From: Bacteroidia bacterium
GTDB taxonomy: Bacteria > Bacteroidota > Bacteroidia > Flavobacteriales_D > JAUILH01
Length of the DNA: 44,732 nt
Direction: 5' to 3'
Assembly (NCBI GenBank): GCA_030433115.1
Contig: JAUILH010000015.1
Span: 1 to 44,732 of the forward strand
This document shows, in pieces, positions 1 through 7,107 of this stretch. The position numbers and the translations under genes are program-made. Each line of letters starts with the position of its first letter. Position 1 is the first letter of the stretch. The notes beneath the pieces were generated by a model that was not told where the DNA came from, made no database searches, and saw nothing but the letters and a program-made list of their open reading frames with translations.

Positions 1-1
1 C

Positions 2-973
2 AAGGCGTTTGAGTTAAGGGATTACCCCAGTCCGCAAGCACAACCTGGCGAAATCGTCATTGAAGTAGAAGGCTTTGGACTCAACTATGCGGATATTATG
101 GCCAGAAATGGTTTGTACAGAGAGGCACCTCCCAGACCATTTGTGCCAGGTTATGAAGTGGTGGGTAAAGTCAGTTCGGGACCTGCTAATTTGAAAGGGA
201 AACGTGTACTGGCTTTCACCAGATTTTCAGGTTATTCGCAAGAGGTAGTCACTCCGGAAGATGCTGCCGTTACTATAGATGAATCTATAGAATTGGGGAA
301 GGCACTGGCATTAGGAACGCAATATGTCACTGCCTACCATGCGGCCTACGAACGGGTCAATTTATTTGAAGGAGATCGTGTTTTAATTCATGCAGCTGCC
401 GGAGGAGTAGGGGTGGCACTCACGCAATTCTCAAAAGCCAAAGGATGTATCGTATTTGGAACGGCTAGCCAGGCAAAAAAGTTGGAATTCATAGATAATA
501 ATGGTGTAGATCATCCCATTAACTACCGAACGTCTGATTATGAAGAAGAAGTGCGTAAAATCTTGGGGAACGAACGGCTGGATGTCGCTTTTAACTCCAT
601 TGCAGGCTCAACTTTCAAAAAAGACAGAAGATTGGTCGGATCAGCTGGTGTACAAGTACTGTATGGAGGAGCTGAGCGTTCTGGTAAATCATTTGGTATT
701 TTCTCTACCTTGAATTTTGTGAGAAAAATGGGGCTACTCGTGCCAATTGGTCTTATGATGAAATCAAAAGGCATTGTGGGCGTTAATATGTTGAAAGTGG
801 CAGATAATCGACCCGATATTTTAAAGAGATGCATGTCTGGTGTCATCAAATCTTATGAAGAAGGCATCATCAATCCTGTGGTAGATAATGTATACAATTC
901 TAGTGATATTGTGGTGGCTCATCAGCGACTGGAGGGCAGGCAATCTATTGGTAAAATAGGCGTAAAATGGTAG
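2..973 (+). CDS. Quinone oxidoreductase-like MDR family protein (5' truncated)
   Basis: Partial medium-chain dehydrogenase/reductase; the reading frame is open from base 2, so the real start lies before the window and the Met at base 98 is internal. The visible 323 residues begin in the N-terminal GroES-like domain (LNYADIMARNG is typical of quinone oxidoreductases). They continue into a Rossmann domain with the nucleotide-binding glycine motif AAGGVG, followed by a basic stretch. The catalytic-zinc Cys/GHE signature is not visible, so it belongs to the zinc-free quinone oxidoreductase/VAT-1-like branch, which reduces quinones or enones with NAD(P)H. The substrate cannot be read from sequence. 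Its stop overlaps the next start by seven bases (ATGGTAG), so the two genes are probably co-transcribed. Confidence 0.85.
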   Translation, partial: KAFELRDYPSPQAQPGEIVIEVEGFGLNYADIMARNGLYREAPPRPFVPGYEVVGKVSSGPANLKGKRVLAFTRFSGYSQEVVTPEDAAVTIDESIELGKALALGTQYVTAYHAAYERVNLFEGDRVLIHAAAGGVGVALTQFSKAKGCIVFGTASQAKKLEFIDNNGVDHPINYRTSDYEEEVRKILGNERLDVAFNSIAGSTFKKDRRLVGSAGVQVLYGGAERSGKSFGIFSTLNFVRKMGLLVPIGLMMKSKGIVGVNMLKVADNRPDILKRCMSGVIKSYEEGIINPVVDNVYNSSDIVVAHQRLEGRQSIGKIGVKW

Positions 974-2517
974 AGCTTCTCAATTATTTGAAATCGTATT
1001 TTATTCCGGGACATGAACTGACTCAGGGTGAAAAGATTAATTTTTATGGCTATCGTATATCCATAATTGTGCTTGCCATGGGGTCGGCTTTTTACCTCCT
1101 CTTATTTTACAAAATAGCGATTTTAAGAGCCAATTATCCTTTCGATTTGGAATGGATGGAAGGTGGTGCAGTAGACCATGTTCGTCGGGTTATGGACGGA
1201 AAATCATTGTACATTGAACCTTCTCCGGATTTTGTGCCATACATCTACACCCCATTAAGCTATTATGTGGGAGCCATTTTTACTTACATCTTTGGTGAAG
1301 GCTACTTGCCCCTAAGAATTTTGTCCATTCTATCCATTTCCGGATGTTTTGTGCTCCTGGGTTTGTTTACATATAAATCTACCAAAGACCTGGTATTGGC
1401 TTGTGTGCCACCAGGCTTGTTCGCAGCAAGCTACGTTCTGGTAAATAACTGGTTCGATATTGGGCGAGTAGACTCCCTGTTTTTATGCTTATTGCTGCTC
1501 TCTGCCTATGTCCTTCACCACGGCAAAACACATAAAAAATACTGGATTTCGGCACTGGTTTTATATCTCGCTTTCATGACCAAACAATCCGCATTAATTG
1601 TCTTTCCATTTCTGGCGGTTGTGGCATTCAGAGACCACTGGAAATCGGGGCTCACCTTTTCCTTAACCTGGCTCATTACTGTGTTTGGCACCGTGCTTAT
1701 CTACAATCAATTGAGTGAGGGTTGGTTTTCTTACTACATATTTAAAGTGGGAGGCGGACATGAAATTCTGGATAATATGTACTGGGATTTTTGGCGTCAC
1801 GACATTTACGATAAATACAAGTGGCCATTTGTCTCCTCATTGCTATTTGCACTTGTCATGATGCTGAAAATGTTTAAAAAAGAAAACCTGATTTATCTGG
1901 CCATGGCAGGTGGTTTTGTTGGTATGAGTTATTTTGGAAGATTACACTCTGGTGGCGATACCAACGTCATTATGCCGGCATATGCAATCATGGCTTTGCT
2001 AAGCATCCTGGCGCTGTACAGACTTACTCAGCACAAATGGCTAAAAGGGCAGCTGTTTGCAGTTCTTGTCCCTGTTGTGTTCACGGTTTTAATGGTATGG
2101 CAGTACACGCATTTGCGCTATTATTCAGCCAATTTTTTACCCACCAAAGCAGACGTTGAAGCGGGCAATAAAATTCTTGAGATCATTGATGCGGCAGATG
2201 GTCCTGTTATGGTCTCATCTCATGGCTACTGGCAATATAAAGTGGGAAAAGAAACCAATGCCCATTTTATGGCGAGTTATGATTTGTTGAGGAGTGATGC
2301 CGATCATCCTGCGGTTAAAATCATCAGCGACAGCACCATTGCCAGAATAGAAAACCAATATTACCACACCATCATTCAAGACAACGATTATTTTGTAGGT
2401 CAGGTAAGGCAGCACTACGATTTAGTAATGGAACTAGAATACGACGGTGATGCATTTATTCCGGAGTCGGGTGCCAAATTAAGGCCTTTAAAAGTGTATG
2501 TCCGAAAGCCTAGGTAG
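967..2517 (+). CDS. GT-C type integral membrane glycosyltransferase, ArnT/PMT-like
   Basis: A 516-residue polytopic membrane protein with roughly nine to eleven hydrophobic segments, the first near residues 28-50. The first large outward loop carries an acidic motif (DLEWMEGG, about residues 59-66) followed by HVRRVMDGKSLY. That arrangement is characteristic of GT-C enzymes of the GT39/GT83 type, which use a lipid-linked sugar and place the catalytic acid in this loop. The C-terminal 120 residues after the last membrane segment are soluble and probably periplasmic. It would transfer a sugar to a lipid or protein acceptor outside the cytoplasmic membrane; donor and acceptor are unknown. It starts inside the end of the upstream oxidoreductase gene, implying translational coupling. 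Confidence 0.7.
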   Translation: MVELLNYLKSYFIPGHELTQGEKINFYGYRISIIVLAMGSAFYLLLFYKIAILRANYPFDLEWMEGGAVDHVRRVMDGKSLYIEPSPDFVPYIYTPLSYYVGAIFTYIFGEGYLPLRILSILSISGCFVLLGLFTYKSTKDLVLACVPPGLFAASYVLVNNWFDIGRVDSLFLCLLLLSAYVLHHGKTHKKYWISALVLYLAFMTKQSALIVFPFLAVVAFRDHWKSGLTFSLTWLITVFGTVLIYNQLSEGWFSYYIFKVGGGHEILDNMYWDFWRHDIYDKYKWPFVSSLLFALVMMLKMFKKENLIYLAMAGGFVGMSYFGRLHSGGDTNVIMPAYAIMALLSILALYRLTQHKWLKGQLFAVLVPVVFTVLMVWQYTHLRYYSANFLPTKADVEAGNKILEIIDAADGPVMVSSHGYWQYKVGKETNAHFMASYDLLRSDADHPAVKIISDSTIARIENQYYHTIIQDNDYFVGQVRQHYDLVMELEYDGDAFIPESGAKLRPLKVYVRKPR

Positions 2518-2520
2518 GCT

Positions 2521-2549
2521 GCCTCCCTTTTAGGGTCGGGCTTTTTATT
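2521..2549 (+). terminator. Possible weak terminator after the GT-C gene
   Basis: Just after the stop codon a short imperfect hairpin (CCC/GGG core with outer GCC/GGC pairing) is followed by a T-rich run. The stem is short and interrupted, so this is tentative. The rest of the gap to 2719 shows no RNA fold or reading frame that I can support. Confidence 0.3.
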
Positions 2550-2719
2550 CTAGCCAATTTTTAAATCATAAACCATTCTAAACCCAAAAAGAGTTCATGT
2601 GGTCACTTTTTTAGCTTAAAAATGGCTAAGTATTTTTCAAATTGGGCTGCCATTACAATCCCTGGCAGACATCATAATTTTATCAGGAACTTATTTTGAA
2701 GTTTCCCTGCCTTATCAGC

Positions 2720-3592
2720 TTACAACTCAGACTGAGGACTCAACAAACTTCCTCCCCATTCAATTAACACAAAACCATCTCTGTTGATGGACGTCAGTGT
2801 TTGTGCTTCAAGGTGCTTTGGTGCTTCCAATGGTTTTACCAACATAAATACGCGTCTGCTTGCGTCCGGCTGAGGTGTTACATTGATGGGCATCACCTCA
2901 TCATAGGTGTCATCAATCTTAAAATAAATCTGCGCAAAAGCCAATTCAGAGATGCGTGGTCCCCAAAAACTCACAAAATCATTGGATTCTCTTTCGTTAA
3001 ACCCAAGTTGTTTTGCACTCGATTCCAAAAAATCAATGGCTTCACTGCCAGCAATGCAAAAACCTTGTGTCTCGTCAAATTGGGTTTGTGAACGGGCACT
3101 TTCATTCGACTCCCAAAACAAATAGTCGTATTGTTGGTCGTTGGCCGCAATTAAATCTCCTTCCACCGTTACTGTCCACTTGCTTTCATATTTTGGGTGC
3201 GTAAAAATCAAGCCCTCCGGAATGCCTAATTCAATGTTTACATCTAACTTCTGGTCTGAATATAAGTATATCGCTGGTTTCAAAAGAACGGCCCCTGGAC
3301 TCATCGTAATTGTTACCTTGTAAACAATGCCGGTTTTTTTAATTTTCACTTCCTGCGTCTCAGAAGGATAGCCAACATAATCTACCTTAACAGTATATTT
3401 TCCTTTTTCAAGACCATCGAATCTAAAGACACCATCTACATCTGTTTGAGTGCCAATGCTGTCGTTAAGTGATACATGCGCAAATGGTAAGGGTTCTCCC
3501 GAATCGTCAAGTGCAGTTCCCTTAATGCTAGATAATTGAGTCATGCCAAAGGTGCTTAGCAGACAAAAAACAATGGTGATCGCAAATTTCAT
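2720..3592 (-). CDS. Secreted protein: CarboxypepD_reg-like domain plus KPxIYLY-type domain
   Basis: A 290-residue exported protein. Residues 1-18 form a signal peptide. Residues about 22-100 are a CarboxypepD_reg-like beta-sandwich (IKGTALDDSGEPLPFAHVSL, then YTVKVDYVGY), a module common on Bacteroidota surface proteins. The remaining ~180 residues match from memory an uncharacterised domain found in bacteria, archaea and fungi, with signatures KPAIYLYSD, YDYLFWES, LGFNERESNDFVSFWGP and a C-terminal GFVLIEWGG. Its function is unknown. The gene follows the epimerase on the same strand after about 34 bases, so it may be the last member of the lrp-cysH operon. No catalytic residues can be assigned with confidence. 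Confidence 0.65.
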   Translation of the reverse strand: MKFAITIVFCLLSTFGMTQLSSIKGTALDDSGEPLPFAHVSLNDSIGTQTDVDGVFRFDGLEKGKYTVKVDYVGYPSETQEVKIKKTGIVYKVTITMSPGAVLLKPAIYLYSDQKLDVNIELGIPEGLIFTHPKYESKWTVTVEGDLIAANDQQYDYLFWESNESARSQTQFDETQGFCIAGSEAIDFLESSAKQLGFNERESNDFVSFWGPRISELAFAQIYFKIDDTYDEVMPINVTPQPDASRRVFMLVKPLEAPKHLEAQTLTSINRDGFVLIEWGGSLLSPQSEL

Positions 3593-3626
3593 ATTGATAG
3601 GATGTTACTTGATTAAAAATTCCACA

Positions 3627-4541
3627 TCAAAAACTGAACTCTTTTTTAAAATTATGCAGTTCTGTTGGTAAATCCTTAATTAGCCTGTGAGATAATTGAT
3701 TGATAATTGGATTGGGTTTCACTTTCAATTCTCGCAAATTCATATGCTGATTCACAAAAATCATCTCTAAATTCGGGTAAATGTCCATCAAGCATTCGGC
3801 AATGTCATTCACGCGCAAAACCTTATCCACCAAATCATACCTACCTGGTTTCAAGGTGTTATCGGTTAAACGACTCAAAATGGCAGAAACGTCATCTATG
3901 TGAATAAATGATCTGTGCTGCTCACCAGAACCATTAATGCTGATGCGGTTGTGAAAGTTGGCATCAAACATAAATCGGTTAATTACGGCATCAAAACGCA
4001 TGCTTTTACTGTATCCGTATACGTTTCCGCATCTTAGGATGTAAGTAGGAAGCTTTTTAAACAGTCTGTTCACGTGTTCTTCTCCGCGCATTTTCGAGAT
4101 GCCATAAAAAGTTCTAGGATTGATAGGACTGTCCACATCCATTTCATCTTTAGAAGCGCCATACACCGAGATGCTGCTCATGTACACAAACTTCTTGACA
4201 TCTGAAGCTTCAATGGCGTAAACCAATTCAGCTGTTCCCCAATGATTAATCTGTTCAAAGAAATGAGGGTTTTGATCTGAAAAAGGCGTGCTCACTTTCG
4301 CAGCCAGATGGTATACAATGTCAATGCCTTCTAAAGACGATTTAAGCAGTCTGGTATCCAACAGGTCGCCCTTGATGAACTTAATTTTATCACTTAGCTT
4401 GCTTTGTCCAATGAACAGGTTGTAGTTGGCACGACTCAAATTATCAATGACAACAATTTCCGTGATGTCGGCTTTTTTCGAAAGCGCGTAACACAATTCG
4501 GTTCCAATATAACCTGCACCTCCGGTAATTAAAACTCTCAT
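3627..4541 (-). CDS. NAD-dependent epimerase/dehydratase (extended SDR)
   Basis: A 304-residue extended short-chain dehydrogenase/reductase. The NAD-binding motif GGAGYIG is at residues 7-13. The catalytic set is visible as SSIS near 122-125 and YGISK with Y146 and K150. The acidic residue after strand two (VIDN) points to NAD rather than NADP. Members of this family act on nucleotide sugars (UDP-glucose/galactose epimerase type) or related substrates; the exact substrate cannot be read here. Its ATG overlaps the TGA of the preceding membrane-protein gene (ATGA, 4538-4541), so translation is probably coupled. That context with cysH leaves a role in sulfated or modified sugar metabolism possible but unproven. 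Confidence 0.85.
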   Translation of the reverse strand: MRVLITGGAGYIGTELCYALSKKADITEIVVIDNLSRANYNLFIGQSKLSDKIKFIKGDLLDTRLLKSSLEGIDIVYHLAAKVSTPFSDQNPHFFEQINHWGTAELVYAIEASDVKKFVYMSSISVYGASKDEMDVDSPINPRTFYGISKMRGEEHVNRLFKKLPTYILRCGNVYGYSKSMRFDAVINRFMFDANFHNRISINGSGEQHRSFIHIDDVSAILSRLTDNTLKPGRYDLVDKVLRVNDIAECLMDIYPNLEMIFVNQHMNLRELKVKPNPIINQLSHRLIKDLPTELHNFKKEFSF

Positions 4542-5011
4542 TTCCGTCCTATTTTTTCATGCCATTTTAAAAATTCCCCCATGTCTTTATCATGACTTTT
4601 CACCCAGGTTTCCAGAATGGTAAATTCAAAGTCCTTTCGTTTGATGTTGATGTGTTTAACATTGCCTCCTTTTAAAGTTGAGGGCTTGGTGTCCAGGCCA
4701 AACTGCCCCAATTTCCCTTGCGCCAATGTTTCCTGAGAAGAGGTGTTTACTATGGCCAGTTCATTATCCGATATGATAATTAAATGACCTGTTCCCAAAA
4801 CCCTTTGAAGCACATTGTCGCTCATACTATAAACGGCAAATGCTACTACCAATCCGCCCACAATGTATATCCAGCCACCAGATGCTGCCTGGTTGTACAT
4901 GTAAACTGTGCAAATAATCACGGTCACCATCAATATTACCTGAACAATGGTAGCAACAAACGCGCTTTTCATTGATTTGGGCTTGAAATATGTAAATCGT
5001 AAATCTTTCAT
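4538..5011 (-). CDS. Small two-TM membrane protein of unknown function
   Basis: A 157-residue protein that I do not recognise. The start is placed at the ATG at 5011 because it overlaps the stop of cysH as ATGA (5008-5011); the longer frame to 5062 would run back into cysH. Two adjacent hydrophobic segments lie near residues 16-38 and 46-66, followed by a soluble part of about 90 residues with a mixed alpha/beta look (DNELAIVNTSS, KHINIKRKDFEFTIL). The topology resembles small membrane proteins with a PH-like cytoplasmic domain, but this is only an impression. It lies between cysH and the epimerase with four-base overlaps on both sides, so it is expected to be made together with them. Confidence 0.7.
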   Translation of the reverse strand: MKDLRFTYFKPKSMKSAFVATIVQVILMVTVIICTVYMYNQAASGGWIYIVGGLVVAFAVYSMSDNVLQRVLGTGHLIIISDNELAIVNTSSQETLAQGKLGQFGLDTKPSTLKGGNVKHINIKRKDFEFTILETWVKSHDKDMGEFLKWHEKIGRK

Positions 5012-5658
5012 TTGACTAAATCTGTGTGTAAACCGCATTCGGATTTGTTGAGACCAAACCATCTGCCGCCTCTGTCGTTAGACAAGTCCAATTTCCGCGT
5101 ACAGGGTTCACACCCAATGCTTAAATACCCCTGGTCTTCGAGTGGGTGCCTGGGTAAACTATATTCCTCAATGTACTCGTAAATCATTTTACCTGTCCAA
5201 TCTAATACAGGATGAAAACGCTGAACGCCAAATGGGGCATCTTGAAAAACTTTCATGTTTCGGCGGTTCGCATTTTGATCAGCTCTAATGCCGTTAATCC
5301 AAATGTCGTGTGATTGTAAAACTGGTTCCAAAGCCTGTGTTTTATTAATGAAGCAACAACGATCAGGATCTGAGGTGAAATAAAACTGTCCGTTGCTATC
5401 TCGCTGTTGATTTCTTGGGATCATGGACTGGACGTTGATGGCGGTGAGTCCAAGCGACTCCAGAACCTCATCTTTAAAACTCATTGTTTCAGGAAAATGA
5501 AAACCGGTATTAATAAAAGCCACGGGGATCGATTGATCAATTCTGCTAATGATGTGGAGCAACGGAATGCTATGTGTTTGAAAAGAGGACCCCACGAACA
5601 GACGTTTGCCATCATGCTTCATTCGTTCAATGGTTGCCTGAATCTCCTCAAATAACAT
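5008..5658 (-). CDS. cysH: Adenylyl-sulfate (APS) reductase of the CysH family
   Basis: A 216-residue reductase that converts activated sulfate to sulfite in assimilatory sulfate reduction in the cytoplasm. The C101-C102 pair, the C183-x-x-C186 pair and the C-terminal ECGLH motif with catalytic C208 are all visible. The CC/CxxC set binds a [4Fe-4S] cluster and marks the APS-reducing, thioredoxin-dependent branch rather than the cluster-free PAPS reductases of enterobacteria. Residues 21-26 (FVGSSF) correspond to the nucleotide-binding loop. An Lrp/AsnC regulator gene ends 34 bases upstream on the same strand. An exact TAATTTTG box lies five bases before the ATG, so it may also be transcribed on its own. 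No other sulfate-assimilation gene is in the window. Confidence 0.9.
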   Translation of the reverse strand: MLFEEIQATIERMKHDGKRLFVGSSFQTHSIPLLHIISRIDQSIPVAFINTGFHFPETMSFKDEVLESLGLTAINVQSMIPRNQQRDSNGQFYFTSDPDRCCFINKTQALEPVLQSHDIWINGIRADQNANRRNMKVFQDAPFGVQRFHPVLDWTGKMIYEYIEEYSLPRHPLEDQGYLSIGCEPCTRKLDLSNDRGGRWFGLNKSECGLHTDLVK

Positions 5659-5663
5659 AGGGT

Positions 5664-5671
5664 CAAAATTA
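5664..5671 (-). promoter_or_regulatory. TAnnTTTG box (TAATTTTG) directly upstream of cysH
   Basis: Exact match to the Bacteroidota housekeeping -7 element TAnnTTTG, on the minus strand, five bases before the cysH ATG. If used, transcription would begin at or next to the start codon. No clear TTTG-like -33 element is visible. Confidence 0.4.
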
Positions 5672-5692
5672 GTTATTGTTTGGAGATAAGTG

Positions 5693-6172
5693 TCATGATC
5701 CTATATCAATCAATCGATTAATACTTTCTTCCAGACATATGAGGGTTTCTGTGCCTTGAATTCCCGGGATGGTTTGAATTTTATGATTGAGCACGTCATA
5801 CAAATGTTTGGTGTTCTTGCAATAGATTTTAACGAAAACACCGTATTTTCCTGTGGTGTAGTACGCTTCAGCCACTTCAGGAACTTTTGTGAGGTCATCT
5901 ACCACATGCTCATAATCAAAACCGTGTTCCAGGTGAACACCCAGGTAAGCGGATAGATCGTAGCCAAGTTTGTGAAGGTCGATTCGTAGAACTGTTTTTT
6001 GAGCAATGCCCATTTCTTCAAGTTTCTTCATACGGACATGAATGGTTCCTGCAGACACCAACAACTTTTTGGCTATTTCGGTGTAGGGAGTTCTGCCATC
6101 TTTTGTTAGAATCGATAAAATCTGTCGGTCGAGATTGTCAATTTCATAATCTTTGGTGTACTTTTCAATCAT
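5693..6172 (-). CDS. Lrp/AsnC family transcriptional regulator
   Basis: A 159-residue regulator. Residues about 12-60 form the winged helix-turn-helix typical of the family (NLDRQILSILTKDGRTPYTE, then AGTIHVRMKKLEEMG). Residues about 75-150 form the RAM/AsnC ligand-binding and oligomerisation domain. Such proteins sense amino acids or related metabolites and bind DNA as dimers or octamers. The gene is first in a minus-strand series leading into cysH, so control of sulfur or cysteine metabolism is a reasonable inference, not shown. Two perfect inverted repeats lie upstream (6186-6214 and 6248-6260) and are candidate operators, the first close to this start codon. Confidence 0.88.
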   Translation of the reverse strand: MIEKYTKDYEIDNLDRQILSILTKDGRTPYTEIAKKLLVSAGTIHVRMKKLEEMGIAQKTVLRIDLHKLGYDLSAYLGVHLEHGFDYEHVVDDLTKVPEVAEAYYTTGKYGVFVKIYCKNTKHLYDVLNHKIQTIPGIQGTETLICLEESINRLIDIGS

Positions 6173-6185
6173 AATCGATCATTTG

Positions 6186-6214
6186 TTCAATAAAAAATCA
6201 TTTATATTATTGAA
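6186..6214. promoter_or_regulatory. Perfect inverted repeat upstream of the Lrp/AsnC gene
   Basis: TTCAATAA and its exact reverse complement TTATTGAA are separated by 13 bases, beginning 14 bases before the regulator's start codon. The spacing puts the two half-sites about two helical turns apart, suitable for a dimeric regulator. Operator function is inferred; the region is AT-rich, which raises the chance of coincidence. Confidence 0.35.
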
Positions 6215-6247
6215 TTCATAAAAATAAAATAAATATAGTAACAAATT

Positions 6248-6260
6248 CGCAATGATTGCG
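6248..6260. promoter_or_regulatory. Palindrome CGCAA-TGA-TTGCG upstream of the RNA unit promoter
   Basis: A perfect 5-3-5 inverted repeat, GC-richer than its AT-rich surroundings, ends 10 bases before the TATATTTG box. It sits between the Lrp/AsnC gene and the tRNA-like gene and could be a regulator site for either one. No binding protein can be assigned. Confidence 0.35.
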
Positions 6261-6270
6261 TAAGATTACA

Positions 6271-6278
6271 TATATTTG
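6271..6278 (+). promoter_or_regulatory. TAnnTTTG promoter box (TATATTTG) for the tRNA-like RNA
   Basis: Exact match to the Bacteroidota -7 element, 37 bases before the first paired base of the tRNA-like fold and on the same strand. A start a few bases downstream would give a short 5' leader of about 30 nt. The -33 region has no strong TTTG, and the palindrome at 6248-6260 lies where that element would be. Confidence 0.5.
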
Positions 6279-6315
6279 TCAAGTAAAAGTTCTAAAGTTC
6301 ATTAAGTAGTTGTTA

Positions 6316-6394
6316 TGTGGGATCTATGGCACAGATGCTAACCGACTTGCAAGGAAGGTAAAACTCTGGGAAGGTTCGATTCCTTCTCCCACAG
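6316..6394 (+). tRNA. Divergent tRNA-like RNA, possible tRNA-Cys(GCA) or tRNA relic
   Basis: The sequence folds by eye as a tRNA with abnormal parts. The acceptor stem is seven perfect pairs (6316-6322 with 6387-6393). The T arm is perfect: GAAGG (6370-6374), loop TTCGATT and CCTTC (6382-6386). A four-pair D-like stem (TGGC/GCTA, 6327-6330 with 6337-6340) has a six-base loop lacking the usual GG. The anticodon arm is in exact canonical register, with loop TTGCAAG and anticodon GCA at 6349-6351. Its five-pair stem CCGAC/GAAGG has two adjacent purine mismatches. The variable region is 11 bases and the acceptor-D linker four bases. CCA is not encoded. A promoter box upstream and a strong terminator downstream make it a complete transcription unit. 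It could be an unusual functional tRNA, a decayed tRNA, or another tRNA-mimicking RNA. Confidence 0.5.
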
Positions 6395-6426
6395 CTAATT
6401 CTAAAGCAGCAGTAGAGAGTGAGTAA

Positions 6427-6464
6427 AATCCCGGTTCCGAATTTCGGAATTGGGATTTTTTTTT
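6427..6464 (+). terminator. Strong Rho-independent terminator after the tRNA-like RNA
   Basis: A 14-pair stem (6427-6440 with 6444-6457, two G-T wobbles, core CCGA/TCGG) with a three-base loop runs straight into an unbroken T tract. It follows the tRNA-like gene by about 30 bases. It also sits between that unit and the convergent NTF2-like gene, for which the A-rich flank could serve in the other direction. Confidence 0.85.
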
Positions 6465-6496
6465 GTTTCACGTGAAATTGATTGTCTAGAGGTTGC

Positions 6497-6958
6497 TTAT
6501 TGCTCCTTAGGGTTACTATTCCAAATATCCAGATACATTTTCCAGTCACCATCAACTTTTTTCCAAATCACCAGATATTTTCCTTTCCATGAAGACTCAG
6601 TGCCATCCTCAAATTGAGTGGTGCCCTCAAAGTAACCGTAATCTCGCGCCTCATCTCCTGCAATTTTAATTTCAATTGGTGTGAGTTTGTGGTGAGTTAC
6701 AGTTGAGGTGCCTGAGAAACTCCAATAGTTTCTTACTGCGTCCTCTCCGGATAAAATGTCGTGATTACTTGGGAACAATTTGGCGTCTTCCGTGTAAGCA
6801 TCCACCAACTTGTCTGTATCTCCATTCATTAAAGCTTTAGAGAAATTTCTGGCATTTTTTTGGATCGCGTCCAAATCTTCTTTAGGGCCTTCAAAATTTT
6901 GAGTGAATGCGGTCGTGCTAAGGTATAGACTGATAATGATAAAAAAGAGGTGCTTCAT
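6497..6958 (-). CDS. Exported NTF2-like (SnoaL/DUF4440-type) protein
   Basis: A 153-residue protein with a signal peptide (about residues 1-19) and a single NTF2-like alpha+beta barrel. The typical opening ARNFSKALMNGDTDKLVDAY is followed by LFPSNHDILSGEDAVRNYW and the closing strands KYLVIWKKVDGDWKMYLDIW. Members of this fold include small enzymes and ligand-binding proteins; the residues seen do not select one, so the substrate is unknown. It is a single gene: convergent with the tRNA-like unit and divergent from the AsmA-like gene. A near-consensus TATCTTTA (6980-6987, minus) about 21 bases upstream is a possible promoter. Confidence 0.75.
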   Translation of the reverse strand: MKHLFFIIISLYLSTTAFTQNFEGPKEDLDAIQKNARNFSKALMNGDTDKLVDAYTEDAKLFPSNHDILSGEDAVRNYWSFSGTSTVTHHKLTPIEIKIAGDEARDYGYFEGTTQFEDGTESSWKGKYLVIWKKVDGDWKMYLDIWNSNPKEQ

Positions 6959-7107
6959 GGCATAGGATATTGTTCAGAATAAAGATAGCAAATTTGACAC
7001 TGATCACAGTCCTGTTCAAATTGCCATCAATTAACATCCTCACCGTCATAAGTATTTAAATTCACGCAATATTGAGAGGTGCTGTTTCCTAATTTCATTT
7101 TGAGATT

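Noticed and set aside
5011..5062. Longer N-terminus for the two-TM protein in the cysH operon
   Set aside because: The extra residues are encoded inside cysH; the ATG at 5011 gives an ATGA overlap matching the next junction.
6313..6555. Minus-strand frame across the tRNA-like gene and terminator
   Set aside because: It crosses a strong terminator and the tRNA-like fold, overlaps the NTF2-like gene end, and its sequence looks random; no start context or family resemblance.
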